Positions 52,648 through 61,690 of a stretch of DNA of 64,000 nucleotides are shown here, in pieces. Below the pieces are notes generated by a model. It did no database searches and had not been told where the DNA came from. It worked only from the letters and a program-made list of their open reading frames with translations. This DNA is from Verrucosispora sioxanthis (GTDB lineage Bacteria; Actinomycetota; Actinomycetes; Mycobacteriales; Micromonosporaceae). Numbering within the stretch: the first letter of the stretch is position 1; every line of letters starts with the position of its first letter. The stretch is from positions 234,994 through 298,993 of the forward strand of contig NZ_SAIY01000009.1 in NCBI RefSeq assembly GCF_010560025.1, given 5' to 3'. The translations under genes were made by a program, and so were the position numbers.

Positions 52648-53571
52648 ATGCCGGAGCCGACCGAGGTACGGCTGGGCGACGACGTACGCCTGCACGTGGA
52701 AACCGCCGGCCCGACCGACGCCGAGGTGACCGCCGTGCTGCTGCACGGCTGGACCCTGGACGGACGCAGTTGGCACCGGCAGCTGGCCGCCGTCCGCGAG
52801 GCGTTCGGCTCGGTCCGGGTGGTCACCTACGACGCGCGTGGGCACGGCCGGTCCAGCTGCATGGCCCTGCCCACGGCCACCCTGGCCCAACTCGGTGACG
52901 ACCTGGCCGCGGTGCTGGACACGGTGGCACCCACCGGCCCGGTGGTGCTGGTCGGCCACTCGATGGGCGGCATGACGATCATGGAGTACGCGCACCGTCA
53001 CCCGGACCACTTCTCCCGACGCACCGCCGGACTGGTCTTCGTCTCCACCACCGCCGAGGGCCACACCCACACCGTCTACGGTCTTTCGCCCCGGATCGCC
53101 CGGATCATCCGGTTGGCCGAAACCACCGGAGCGGGAGTCCTCGCCCGCTGCGGCGCCTGGCGACCACCTCGGGCACTGCTGCGGGCGCTGCGCCCGAGCA
53201 TCCGGTGGATGCTCTTCGGGGACCGCTGCGATCCCACGGACATTCGACTGGTCACCTCGGCCGTGGCCCGCGCCTCGCTGCGGTCGATCGGCGGGTTCCG
53301 GGCCTCCATCGGCACCCAGCACCGGCTGGACACGCTCACCGCCCTGGCTCACCTGCCGGCCGCGGCGCTGGTCGGCGACCGGGACCGGCTCACCCCGCCA
53401 CCGTGCGCGGAGTCGATCGCCGCCGCGCTGCCGGCCACCGACCTGACCGTCTGCCCCGGTGCCGGACACATGCTGATGATGGAGCGGCCCGAGGAGGTGA
53501 ACGCCGCCCTGGCCGGCGTGTTGCGCCGGGTTCTGGATGATCTCCCGGCCGGACGGCGCGTCTCCGGCTGA
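52648..53571 (+). CDS. Alpha/beta-fold hydrolase
   Basis: 307 residues; ATG 52648 with GGGGAGG 5 nt upstream. VLLHGWTLDGRSWHRQL, YDARGHGRSS, nucleophile elbow GHSMGGMT, and catalytic Asp/His in ALVGDRDRLTPP and GAGHMLMMERPEEV. Resembles haloperoxidase/esterase-type hydrolases. Substrate unknown. Followed 9 bp later by a palindrome. Confidence 0.87.
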   Translation: MPEPTEVRLGDDVRLHVETAGPTDAEVTAVLLHGWTLDGRSWHRQLAAVREAFGSVRVVTYDARGHGRSSCMALPTATLAQLGDDLAAVLDTVAPTGPVVLVGHSMGGMTIMEYAHRHPDHFSRRTAGLVFVSTTAEGHTHTVYGLSPRIARIIRLAETTGAGVLARCGAWRPPRALLRALRPSIRWMLFGDRCDPTDIRLVTSAVARASLRSIGGFRASIGTQHRLDTLTALAHLPAAALVGDRDRLTPPPCAESIAAALPATDLTVCPGAGHMLMMERPEEVNAALAGVLRRVLDDLPAGRRVSG

Positions 53572-53579
53572 CCGCCGAC

Positions 53580-53595
53580 CACCTCGGCCGAGGTG
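53580..53595. repeat. 16-bp perfect palindrome
   Basis: CACCTCGGCCGAGGTG, 9 bp after the hydrolase stop and 74 bp before the HelD start. Could be a terminator stem or a dyad operator for helD. Confidence 0.45.
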
Positions 53596-53668
53596 CCCTT
53601 CCGGCCAGGTCGAACGCGGGGCGTAATCTCGTGCGGTTGGCCGGGCGGCGTCACGAGGAGAGCGAGCG

Positions 53669-55783
53669 GTGGATCAGAGCACCCTGGATCAGGAGATCGC
53701 CGCCGAGCAACGGCATCTCGACCGGGTGTACGCGCGACTGGCTGAGCTGCGCCGATCCGCCGTCCGCGCGGAGCGGGAGGGCTACCGGCTCGCCCGGGTC
53801 GGCAACTTCGGTGCGCTCGTCGAGCGGGACGCGATGGTCTTCCACGCCGCGCAGCGACGCCACCTGCTCGACGCCGAGTACGAGGGGCTGGTCTTCGGCC
53901 GCCTCGACCTGCGTGACGGGCAGACCCTGTACGTCGGGCGACTCGGTATCCGCGACGAGGACGCCACCACCCTGGTGGTGGACTGGCGGGCCCCGGCCGC
54001 CGCCGCCTTCTACCAGGCGACGCCGGCCGAGCCGCTCGGCGTCGTCCGGCGCCGCACGATCCAGTCCAGCCGCGAGCGGGTCACCCGGATCGAGGACGAC
54101 CTGCTGGACCCGGACGCCGCCCCACCGGACATGCCGGTGGTCGGTGACGGCGCGCTGCTGGCCACCCTGTCCCGGACCACCGGTCGCGGCATGCGGGACA
54201 TCGTGGCCACCATCCAGCGCGAGCAGGACGAGGCGATCCGCTCCCCCGGCTCGGGAGTCACGATCGTCTCCGGTGGCCCGGGCACCGGCAAGACGGCGGT
54301 GGCGCTGCATCGCGCGGCATACCTGCTCTACACCGACCGCAGCCGGTACGCCGGGGGCGGCATCCTGGTGATCGGCCCCTCCTCGGTCTTCGTCGAGTAC
54401 ATCGCCTCGGTGCTGCCGTCGCTTGGTGAGGACACCGCCACCCTGCACTCGCTGGGCACCCTGTTCCCCGGGGTGGTGGCCACCCGCACCGACCCGCCCG
54501 AGGTGGCGGCGGTCAAGGGTTCGCTGCGGATGCGCCGGGTGCTGGAACGGGCCGCCCGGGACGCGGTGCCCGACGCCCCGCCCGAGCTGCGCCTGCTGTA
54601 CCGGGGCACGCTGCTGCGGCTGGAGCGGGCCGAGCTGGACGCCATCCGGGAGCGGGCGCTGCCTCGTGGCGCCCGCCGCAACGAGGTGCGTCGGGCCGGC
54701 TTCGACGGCGTGCTCGCCGCGCTCTGGGCGCAGGCCCGCCGGCTGGGCATCGCCGGGTTGCCCGAGCAGCGCGCCTTCGAGGACGAGCTGATCGACCGGA
54801 CCGATTTCCGCGACTTCCTGAAGGCGTGGTGGCCCCGGCTGCATCCGCGGCACGTGCTCGCCTGGTTGGCCGATCCGCAGCGGTTGCGCCGGTACGGCGC
54901 GGGACTGCTCTCCGGCGCCGAGATCCGGCTGCTCGGCTCGGCCTACCGGGGGTTGGCCACGGATGGTCTGACCGTCGCCGACGTCGCGCTGCTGGACGAG
55001 CTGGACGCGCTGCTCGGCAAGCCGATGCGCGCTGCCCGCCGGAAGCGGGACCCGTTCCAGTTGGCCGGTGGGGTACGCGAGCTGAGCACGTTCGCCGACC
55101 GGCAGCGAACCGCCCGGCAGGCCGCCCGGGAGCGCCCCGAGGATTACCGCGACTACGCCCACCTGGTGGTCGACGAGTCCCAGGACGTCTCACCGATGCA
55201 GTGGCGGATGGTGGGCCGGCGCGGCCGGTTGGCGTCCTGGACGGTGGTGGGCGACCCGGCGCAGACCGCGTGGACGGGGGATCCGCAGGAGTTGGCCCGG
55301 GCCCGCGACCAGGCGCTGGGTCGCCGTCGTCGGCACCGTTTCACGCTCACCACGAACTACCGCAACTCGGCCGAGATCTTCGCGGTGGCGGCGGCCGAGA
55401 TCCGGCGGGCGTACCCCGATCTCGCGCTGCCCACCGCGGTCCGCTCCACCGGGATCGATCCGGTGCGGCTCGTGGTGCCGGCGCCCGAGTTGGAGACCAC
55501 CGTCGTGACGGCCGCCAGCGCCCTGCTCGGCGAGGTGGAGGGCACCGTCGGGGTGATCACGCCGGTGCCGCGACGGGACCAGGTCGCGGCCTGGCTGGGA
55601 GCCCATGGCGGCGATCGGTTGCAGGTGGTGACCAGCCTGGAGGCCAAGGGCATGGAGTACGACGGGGTGGTGCTGGTCGCCCCGGCGGAGATCCGGGCGG
55701 AGCCCGGCGCCGGTGTCCGTACTCTCTACGTCGCGCTGTCCCGGGCCACCCAGCGGTTGACCACCGTCGACCCGACCGGTTGA
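53669..55783 (+). CDS. HelD-like UvrD-family helicase (RNA polymerase recycling)
   Basis: 704 residues; GAGGAGAG 7 nt before GTG. An N-terminal coiled coil (EIAAEQRHLDRVYARLAELRRSAV) precedes HelD-specific VFGRLDLRDGQTLYVGRLGIRDED and VVDWRAPAAAAFYQATP. Walker A GGPGTGKT at 202-209, the LVVDESQDVSPMQWRMV motor motif and TTNYRNSAEIF, ending YVALSRATQRLTTVD. HelD proteins pry RNA polymerase off DNA; some actinobacterial members (HelR) confer rifampicin tolerance. I saw no rifamycin-associated inverted repeat upstream, so induction by rifamycin is unsupported. Confidence 0.88.
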   Translation: MDQSTLDQEIAAEQRHLDRVYARLAELRRSAVRAEREGYRLARVGNFGALVERDAMVFHAAQRRHLLDAEYEGLVFGRLDLRDGQTLYVGRLGIRDEDATTLVVDWRAPAAAAFYQATPAEPLGVVRRRTIQSSRERVTRIEDDLLDPDAAPPDMPVVGDGALLATLSRTTGRGMRDIVATIQREQDEAIRSPGSGVTIVSGGPGTGKTAVALHRAAYLLYTDRSRYAGGGILVIGPSSVFVEYIASVLPSLGEDTATLHSLGTLFPGVVATRTDPPEVAAVKGSLRMRRVLERAARDAVPDAPPELRLLYRGTLLRLERAELDAIRERALPRGARRNEVRRAGFDGVLAALWAQARRLGIAGLPEQRAFEDELIDRTDFRDFLKAWWPRLHPRHVLAWLADPQRLRRYGAGLLSGAEIRLLGSAYRGLATDGLTVADVALLDELDALLGKPMRAARRKRDPFQLAGGVRELSTFADRQRTARQAARERPEDYRDYAHLVVDESQDVSPMQWRMVGRRGRLASWTVVGDPAQTAWTGDPQELARARDQALGRRRRHRFTLTTNYRNSAEIFAVAAAEIRRAYPDLALPTAVRSTGIDPVRLVVPAPELETTVVTAASALLGEVEGTVGVITPVPRRDQVAAWLGAHGGDRLQVVTSLEAKGMEYDGVVLVAPAEIRAEPGAGVRTLYVALSRATQRLTTVDPTG

Positions 55784-55862
55784 GTCGCGAGCCGACGCTT
55801 GCACTCATAGCGATGTTGGCATAGGTCCGTCCCCGGCCCGCCTGACGACGCAAGGTGTCTGG

Positions 55863-56780
55863 GTGGGCGCCGGCCATGACCACCACCACGCTGCGGTCTC
55901 AAACGCCGCACACCGCCACTCCGGCCGGCTGTGGGCGGCGTTCGCCCTGCTCAGCGCCCTGATGCTGATCGAGGCAGGCACCGCTTTGCGGACCGGTTCG
56001 CTGGCCCTGCTCTCCGACGCCGGGCACATGTTCACCGATGTGCTGGGCATCGGCATGGCCCTCGCGGCCGTGGCCGCCACCCGGCGGGCCGACACCGACC
56101 CACAACGCACCTTCGGGCTCTACCGGCTGGAGGTGCTCGCGGCCCTGGCCAACGCCGTACTGCTCTCCGGCGTCGCGGTGTACGTGCTGATCGAGGCGGT
56201 ACGTCGATTCGGGGATCCGCCCGAGGTGCTCGCCGGCCCGGTTCTGGTGGTGGCGGCGCTCGGCCTGCTCGCCAACGTCGCCGCGTTCGCGCTGCTGCGC
56301 CCGGGGGCGCGGGAGAGCATCAACCTGCGGGGGGCCTACCTGGAGGTGCTGGCGGACCTGCTGGGCTCGCTGGGCGTGATCGCGGCCGCCCTGCTGATCG
56401 CCGTGACCGACTGGTGGTGGGCCGATCCGCTGGTGGCGGTCGCGATCGCCGTGTTCATCCTGCCCCGCACCTGGCGCCTGGGCCGGGCAGCGGTACGCAT
56501 CCTGGTCCAGGCCGCACCGGAGCACCTGCAGGTCACCGCGGTGCACGACCGGCTGGCCGCGGTACCGGGCGTGGCCGGCGTCCACGACCTGCACGTCTGG
56601 ACGTTGACCTCCGGAATGGAGGTCGCCTCCGCACACCTGACCGTCAGTCCGGACGCCGATGTCGGCACCGTCCTGGCGGCGGCCCGCTCGGCGCTGCACG
56701 AGGACTTCCAGATCGAACACGCGACCCTCCAGGTCGAGCCGCGTACCGACCCCGGGGGTTGCGGGTCGGTGCGGTGGTGA
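55863..56780 (+). CDS. Cation diffusion facilitator (Zn/Co/Cd efflux)
   Basis: 305 residues. His-rich N-terminus GHDHHH, about six helices, metal site LLSDAGHMFTDVLG in helix 2 and the paired EVLADLLGSLG in helix 5 (Glu where many members have His). A C-terminal cytoplasmic domain (VHDRLAAVPGVAGVHDLHVWTLTSGMEVASAHLTV) is typical of CDF dimers. Exports divalent metals in exchange for protons. GTG start with AAGGTG upstream. Monocistronic. Confidence 0.92.
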   Translation: MGAGHDHHHAAVSNAAHRHSGRLWAAFALLSALMLIEAGTALRTGSLALLSDAGHMFTDVLGIGMALAAVAATRRADTDPQRTFGLYRLEVLAALANAVLLSGVAVYVLIEAVRRFGDPPEVLAGPVLVVAALGLLANVAAFALLRPGARESINLRGAYLEVLADLLGSLGVIAAALLIAVTDWWWADPLVAVAIAVFILPRTWRLGRAAVRILVQAAPEHLQVTAVHDRLAAVPGVAGVHDLHVWTLTSGMEVASAHLTVSPDADVGTVLAAARSALHEDFQIEHATLQVEPRTDPGGCGSVRW

Positions 56781-56929
56781 CCAGGCCAATCGGAGAAAAG
56801 TAGGTTATTGTCCGATTTGCTCTGGTCTACTAGTCAACAACCGAACACCAGCAGTAACAGCAGCTGCACCGGTCACGTGCGCACCGGTAGGCTCTGACCC
56901 GGCCACCGCCAGGCGGCACCCACCGGTGC

Positions 56930-57060
56930 CGGCGGCGGCCGCCGCCTAATCGCCCGCCAGGGCGAACCGGGGAACCACGTTCCTGGGGTGTATCCGCGCC
57001 AGCGGTAGGGATCTTCCGTCCCGAACCCGTCAGCTAACCCGGTCGGCGGCTGACGGAAGG
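56930..57060 (+). promoter_or_regulatory. Cyclic di-AMP riboswitch (ydaO-yuaA type)
   Basis: The 5' leader of the 57069 gene carries the conserved blocks of this class: CCGGGGAACCACG near 56968, GGTGTATCCGCGCC near 56987, GGGATCTTCCGTCCCGAACCCG near 57008 and CAGCTAACCC at 57031. The stem CTTCCGTC 57013-57020 / GACGGAAG 57052-57059 is perfect. In actinobacteria these riboswitches precede Rpf, NlpC/P60 and other cell-wall hydrolase genes and turn them off when c-di-AMP is high. The putative SD GGAAGG (57055-57060) overlaps the 3' stem strand, so translational control is possible. Confidence 0.85.
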
Positions 57061-57068
57061 ACATGTGC

Positions 57069-58172
57069 ATGCCAGCAGTGGCAACGGTAAGACCGGCCGC
57101 CCGTACGGCGGCCCTGATCGCCGCCGCGCTCGCCCTCACCCTCGGCGTCGCGCTGGCTCCCTTCTCCCCAGCGACCGCCGCACCGCAGGCGTTGCGCGCG
57201 GCGGCACCGGGAGATGTGGACGACGAGGGCGGCACCCCGGCACTACGGGCCCAGTTGGAGGCGGCCAGCAAGGGCTATCTCGACGCCAAGACGGCGCTCG
57301 ACCGCTCGGTGAAGCGACAGAAGAAGCTGGCCGAGCAGCTCAAGACGACCGAGAGCCAGGTCGCCGAGCGCGGTACCAAGGTCGCCGAGATCGCCGCGCA
57401 GGCGTACCGCACCGGACGGCTGGGTGCCGCGTCGGCGCTGCTCAACAGCGGGTCACCGGCCGGTTTCATGGACCGGGCGGCGGCGCTGGACGCGGTGGCC
57501 GCCAATGAGGACCGTGCGCTGCGGGAACTCCAGACCGCCCGGGACGAGGTCAGCGCCACCAAGCTGGCCCTGGACGCGGAGATCCAGGAACAGCGCAAGC
57601 AGGTGGCCGTGATGGCCAAGCGCAAGGACCAGGCCGAGCGGGCGTTGACCGTGGCCATCGAGCGGGACGAGGCGGCCGAGCGGGCCAGGGCCGCCGAACG
57701 GGCCGCCCGGTCACCGTCGCGTAGCGGCGGGTCGAGTCCCACCGCCAAGCCCGCTCCGCGTAACTCCGACGGGTCGTGGCCCTCGGAGTCGTGCAGCGTC
57801 AACGACCCCACCCCGGCCAACGGCTGCATCACCCCACGCACCCTGCACGCGCTGAAGCAGGCCAAGTCGGCTGGCTTCACCCGGTACGTCTCCTGCTACC
57901 GCTCCGGCGGCTCGGGCGAGCACCCGAAGGGTCGGGCCTGCGACTTCGCGGCCCAGAAGAAGGGCTTCGGCGGGGACGCGACCGGAGGTGACCGGACCTA
58001 CGGCAACAACCTGGCGGCGTACTTCGTCAACAACGCCGACCGGCTCGCGGTGCTCTACGTGATCTGGTACAGGCAGATCTGGTTGCCCAGCAGCGGCTGG
58101 AAGTCGTACAGCGGTGCCCGCGGTGACCCGTCCAGCGACCACACCAACCACGTTCACCTGTCGGTGTACTGA
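57069..58172 (+). CDS. Secreted coiled-coil protein with M15-like C-terminal domain (cell-wall associated)
   Basis: 367 residues from ATG 57069 (GGAAGG 8 nt upstream; ATG 57063 is too close). Signal peptide RTAALIAAALALTLGVALAPFSPATAA, a long coiled coil (about 55-205) as in NlpC/P60 hydrolases and FtsX partners, a Ser/Pro linker, then a C-terminal domain with SEHPKGRACDFA-type (HxxGxAxD) and DHTNHVHLSVY metal-binding motifs like M15 D-Ala-D-Ala peptidases. Cysteines CSVNDPTPANGC and VSCYRSGG...RAC could form disulfides. Likely peptidoglycan peptidase or its activator, controlled by the c-di-AMP riboswitch. Confidence 0.85.
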   Translation: MPAVATVRPAARTAALIAAALALTLGVALAPFSPATAAPQALRAAAPGDVDDEGGTPALRAQLEAASKGYLDAKTALDRSVKRQKKLAEQLKTTESQVAERGTKVAEIAAQAYRTGRLGAASALLNSGSPAGFMDRAAALDAVAANEDRALRELQTARDEVSATKLALDAEIQEQRKQVAVMAKRKDQAERALTVAIERDEAAERARAAERAARSPSRSGGSSPTAKPAPRNSDGSWPSESCSVNDPTPANGCITPRTLHALKQAKSAGFTRYVSCYRSGGSGEHPKGRACDFAAQKKGFGGDATGGDRTYGNNLAAYFVNNADRLAVLYVIWYRQIWLPSSGWKSYSGARGDPSSDHTNHVHLSVY

Positions 58173-58184
58173 CCTCCTCGTCGC

Positions 58185-58232
58185 GCCGGGTGAACCGCTC
58201 TTCACGAGCGGTTCACCCGGCGTTGCGTTTTT
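58185..58232 (+). terminator. Rho-independent terminator
   Basis: Perfect 16-bp stem (GCCGGGTGAACCGCTC 58185-58200 / 58206-58221), 5-nt loop, followed by GTTGCG and a TTTTT run. The clearest intrinsic terminator in the window. Confidence 0.9.
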
Positions 58233-58388
58233 CCGTCGGCCGGCCGGGCACCGTCCCTTCGGCGCGCGTCGACGCGTCTCGTTGGATACCGTCGTACCAG
58301 GAAGCGGTATTTGTCCGCTAGCGGGAGGAACGCCCATGGACGAGCGAATCGCCAGGCCCGGCGACGGTACGGACCACGGAGTGCGTTC

Positions 58389-59369
58389 ATGAGCGGCCGC
58401 GTCATGATCTTCGCGCCGACCCCGCTGCTGACCGTCACCATCGACCAGCCGAGCGACGCACCGGAGCTGCACCTGCACCCGGGCGGGCAGGGGGTGTGGC
58501 AGGCCAGGATGGTGCTGTCCCTCGGCGTCGACGTGGTGCTCTGCGCGGCACTCGGGGGCGAGGTCGGGCAGGTGCTGGAGCCGTTGCTGGTCAGCGAGGG
58601 GGTCGACCTCAAGGTGGTGGCCCGCGACTCCGGTGGCACCGGCGGGTACGTGCACGACCGTCGCGAAGGTACCCGTCGGGAGGTCGTCGACGTGATCGGC
58701 CAACCGTTGAGCCGGCACGAGCTGGACGAGCTGTACAACCTCGCGCTCGGCGAGGGCCTGCGCGCGCCGGTGAGCGTGTTGAGCGGCCCGAACCATCCGT
58801 CCCTGGTCCCCGCCGACCTCTACCGGCGTTTTGCCGCCGATCTCGGCGCCAACGGCGGCCGGGTGGTGGTGGACCTCTGCGGCGAGCACCTGACGGCCGT
58901 CCTGGAAAGCGGGGTCTTCTTCCTCAAGGTCAGTCACGAGGAGCTGATCGCCGACGGGCGGGCCGAGGGCGACGACGAGGAACAGCTCACCCGCGCGATG
59001 TACGACCTGCACGCCTCCGGTGCCGAGAACGTGGTGGTCAGCCGGGCCGACAAGCCCGCGTTGGCACTCGTCGACGGCGAGGTGTTCACGGTGCGGATGC
59101 CGCGCCTGGAGGCGGCCGACCCCCGCGGGGCGGGCGACTCGATGACCGCCGGGGTCGCCGCCGTGGTGGCCCGGGGCGGCGATGTGCGCACGGCGATCCG
59201 TACCGGCGCGGCGGCCGGCGCACTCAACGTCACCCGGCACGGCCTCGGCACCGGCCGACTCGACTCGATCAACGGCCTCGTCGACCGGGTCCGACTCGAA
59301 CCGGCGGGCAGCCGTCCGCAGGAGCGGACCACCCCCGACGAGCTGGCGCAACGGGCGGGTGGCCGGTGA
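58389..59369 (+). CDS. PfkB-family sugar kinase (1-phosphofructokinase-like)
   Basis: 326 residues. MIFAPTPLLTVTID and HPGGQGVWQARMVLSLG resemble the FruK/LacC N-terminus (GGKG becomes GGQG). PfkB signature ADPRGAGDSMTAGVAA carries the catalytic Asp. Phosphorylates a sugar or sugar phosphate; substrate unassigned. The Gln in GGQG is unusual. The stop overlaps the surE start (GTGA). Confidence 0.82.
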   Translation: MSGRVMIFAPTPLLTVTIDQPSDAPELHLHPGGQGVWQARMVLSLGVDVVLCAALGGEVGQVLEPLLVSEGVDLKVVARDSGGTGGYVHDRREGTRREVVDVIGQPLSRHELDELYNLALGEGLRAPVSVLSGPNHPSLVPADLYRRFAADLGANGGRVVVDLCGEHLTAVLESGVFFLKVSHEELIADGRAEGDDEEQLTRAMYDLHASGAENVVVSRADKPALALVDGEVFTVRMPRLEAADPRGAGDSMTAGVAAVVARGGDVRTAIRTGAAAGALNVTRHGLGTGRLDSINGLVDRVRLEPAGSRPQERTTPDELAQRAGGR

Positions 59370-60190
59370 GGCTACGGGTCCTGATCACCAACGATGACGG
59401 GATCGCCGCGCCGGGCATCCAGGCGCTGGCCCGGGCGGCCGTCGACCGGGGCCTGGACGTGGTGGTGGCCGCCCCGTTGGAGGAGGCCAGCGGCACCAGC
59501 GCCGCGATGAGCGCGGTGGAGCAGGACGGGCAGGTGGTGGTCCGCGAGCATCCGCTGCCGGAACTCGACGGCGTGCCGGCGTTCGGCGTCGGTGGCTCAC
59601 CCGGGTTCATCGCGCTCATCGCCGTACACGGTGCCTTCGGACCGCCGCCGTCGGTGCTGCTTTCAGGAATCAACCGGGGCGCCAACGCGGGGCGCGCGGT
59701 GCTGCACTCCGGCACGGTGGGAGCCGCCTTCACCGCCGCCGCGAACGGCTGCCGGGCAATGGCGGTCTCGCTGGACGTGCTCTCGGCCGGTGAGGCGACC
59801 GCGGCCAGCGGCGGTGCCGCGGTGGCGGCCGCCGCCCGGGTACGCGACGCCGAACGGAACTGGGCCACCGCCGCCCGGGTCGCCCTGGACCTGCTGCCCC
59901 GGCTGACCGCGGCGCCGACGGAGAGCGTCCTGAACGTCAACTCGCCGGATCTACCGCTGGGTCGGCTGCGCGGGGTACGCCAGGCCACCCTGGCCACCTT
60001 CGGCCAGGTGCAGATGACCGTCGCCGAGTCCGGACACGGCTTCGTCCGCACGTCGTTGGAAGAGCCGGGCCAGGCGGTACAGCCCGGCACGGACCTGGCC
60101 CTGCTCGCCGACGGCTACGCCTCGGTGACCGCGGTGCGGGCGGTCACCGAGGTGGCTGACGTGGATCTGTCCGGCCTCGACGGGGAGTGA
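59366..60190 (+). CDS. surE: SurE 5'/3'-nucleotidase
   Basis: 274 residues. VLITNDDGIAAPGIQAL with metal-binding Asp10-Asp11, PLEEASGTSAAMS, SGINRGANAGRAVLHSGTVGAAFTAA and VLNVNSPD define SurE. Dephosphorylates nucleoside monophosphates and cleaves polyphosphate. Translationally coupled to the PfkB kinase. Confidence 0.93.
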   Translation: MRLRVLITNDDGIAAPGIQALARAAVDRGLDVVVAAPLEEASGTSAAMSAVEQDGQVVVREHPLPELDGVPAFGVGGSPGFIALIAVHGAFGPPPSVLLSGINRGANAGRAVLHSGTVGAAFTAAANGCRAMAVSLDVLSAGEATAASGGAAVAAAARVRDAERNWATAARVALDLLPRLTAAPTESVLNVNSPDLPLGRLRGVRQATLATFGQVQMTVAESGHGFVRTSLEEPGQAVQPGTDLALLADGYASVTAVRAVTEVADVDLSGLDGE

Positions 60191-60218
60191 TCCGCTCCCG
60201 TCGGCCAGTCGGGGCGGG

Positions 60219-60584
60219 TCAGGCCCCAGGGACTGCCTCGGAGGCCGTGGCGGCCCCGGCGTAGTAGGGCTCGGGCGCGCCGAAGAGACCGAGCAGACCG
60301 GTCACCCAGAGCTGCCGGTGGACGAACCGGCTCGGCTCGGTGACGATCAGCTTCACTCCGCTGACCTCGGCGGTCTGGAAACCGGCGACCATGGCGCTGA
60401 TGCCGACCGAGTCGATGAAGGTGACCAGCCGCATGTTGAGCTCGATCCGGGCCGGCCGCCCCTTGGCCAGCACCTCGGCGATGGCCTCTTTCACCTCGTA
60501 CGCGGTGTCGACGTCGATCTCGCCCCGAGGGGCGATCTCGATGACACCACCGGGCCGAACCGTCTGCAGGATCGACAGGCTCAC
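60219..60584 (-). CDS. STAS-domain anti-anti-sigma factor
   Basis: 121 residues. STAS fold: GVIEIAPRGEIDVDTAYEVKEAI, RIELNMRLVTFIDSVGISAMVAGFQTAE and VKLIVTEPSRFVHRQLWVTGLLGLF. The Ser in FIDSVG is the phosphorylation site for an anti-sigma kinase (RsbW/SpoIIAB type). No kinase or sigma gene lies nearby, so its partner is elsewhere. Confidence 0.88.
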   Translation of the reverse strand: MSLSILQTVRPGGVIEIAPRGEIDVDTAYEVKEAIAEVLAKGRPARIELNMRLVTFIDSVGISAMVAGFQTAEVSGVKLIVTEPSRFVHRQLWVTGLLGLFGAPEPYYAGAATASEAVPGA

Positions 60585-60919
60585 GCGAGCACCTCCACTC
60601 GCCCGTACGACGGGCGCCTCATCAGTACGCGGGCCGCGACCGACAGTATTCCTTCAACCACCTCGGTCGCCACCCCTCGGGATGAGCAATTCACGGACAG
60701 GGGCAGGGTAAATCGCCCATATCCGAACTTTATTGGCTTTATCACTTGGCGCTCGGCCACGCCGACGCCGCCGAACCAGGGTAGCGGGCCGAGGCCATTC
60801 CCGTCGTTTCCCATCGCTGCCGGCGTGCCCCGAGAGAACCGGTCTGACCTGCGCGCGGCGGACGAGGGTGGCACGGTGTGCCTAGCATCACGGGTGACCC
60901 CTATGACGGGAGGACCATC
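60585..60919. other. 335-bp divergent intergenic region
   Basis: Between the STAS gene and the poly-Asp lipoprotein. The part near 60705-60745 is A/T-richer (TAAATCGCCCATATCC, TTTATTGGCTTTATCACTTGG) and could hold promoters. No gene supported. Confidence 0.35.
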
Positions 60920-61066
60920 ATGCTTCGCAGACTCGCCGCGCTCGCCGGTGCCGGTGCCCTGCTCGCCCTCGTGCTGGCCTGCGGGTTCGGCGGTGGTGAC
61001 GGTGACGACGACGATGACGACGACGACTTCGCCCGACCGGCGGTGGTGGCGGTGGTCACCGGCTGA
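60920..61066 (+). CDS. Tiny lipoprotein with poly-aspartate tract
   Basis: 48 residues; GGGAGG 6 nt before the ATG. Signal LRRLAALAGAGALLALVLAC with lipobox LVLAC, then GFGGGDGD leading into eight consecutive Asp and FARPAVVAVVTG. The acidic run could bind Ca2+ or other cations at the cell surface. Too short for a family call, but the SD and intact lipobox support it. Confidence 0.65.
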   Translation: MLRRLAALAGAGALLALVLACGFGGGDGDDDDDDDDFARPAVVAVVTG

Positions 61067-61262
61067 CCCCACCCGCCCGGCGAGCCCCACGCGGAGCACG
61101 CCCGGAGCACGCGCCGATTCCTCGGGGCCGGACGCCAGCAGCTGAGGGTTTGCGGCCGGGCCGGTGGGGGCACAGCCTCCGATGCGAACCGCCACCGGCC
61201 GGACAACGCCGCCGACAGCTGATGCGTGCACCGGCTCCGGCTCTGTCGAGGAGGGAACCATC

Positions 61263-61676
61263 ATGTTCGGAACACATCTGCTGGACCGCCGTAGCAAGCC
61301 GGAGCGGATCGCGGACCAGGCGTGGCAACACCTCGTCTCAGCGGTGAACAGCGCGGGCGACAGCATCCGCGACACCGCCCGCACCGCCCGCCACAGCTCC
61401 GCCGGTCTCGCCGGTGACGCCGGAGACCTGGTCGAGTCGGCCGCCGAGGAGGCCCGGCACCGCGCCAGTCTCGCCTTCGACGCGCTCGCCGGACGGCGGC
61501 CGGCGCTGCCGTGGACGTTGCTCATCGGCGCCGCCCTGGTCGGTGCGGCGGTCGGCTGGGCGGCCGGCACCGCCGCACGCGCCGCCGGAAGTCGTGACCG
61601 CGCCATGGAGGACATCGAGTTCGTCGACGTGGACCGCCCCGACTCCCCCGCCGACCCCACCGCTCCCGTCAACTGA
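61263..61676 (+). CDS. Small single-helix membrane protein
   Basis: 137 residues; GAGGAGGGAACC upstream. An amphipathic N-terminal region (ERIADQAWQHLVSAVNSAGDSIRDTARTARHSSAGLAG) resembles Ala-rich helical stress proteins, one membrane helix at about 80-104 (LPWTLLIGAALVGAAVGWAAGTAA), and an acidic tail DIEFVDVDRPDSPADP. Unknown function. Ends at a hairpin. Confidence 0.72.
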   Translation: MFGTHLLDRRSKPERIADQAWQHLVSAVNSAGDSIRDTARTARHSSAGLAGDAGDLVESAAEEARHRASLAFDALAGRRPALPWTLLIGAALVGAAVGWAAGTAARAAGSRDRAMEDIEFVDVDRPDSPADPTAPVN

Positions 61677-61690
61677 CGCATCCGGTGACA

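Noticed and set aside
53572..53668. Rifamycin-associated element upstream of helD
   Set aside because: The expected GGGGCTTGCGGCAAGCCCC-type inverted repeat is not present in this stretch.
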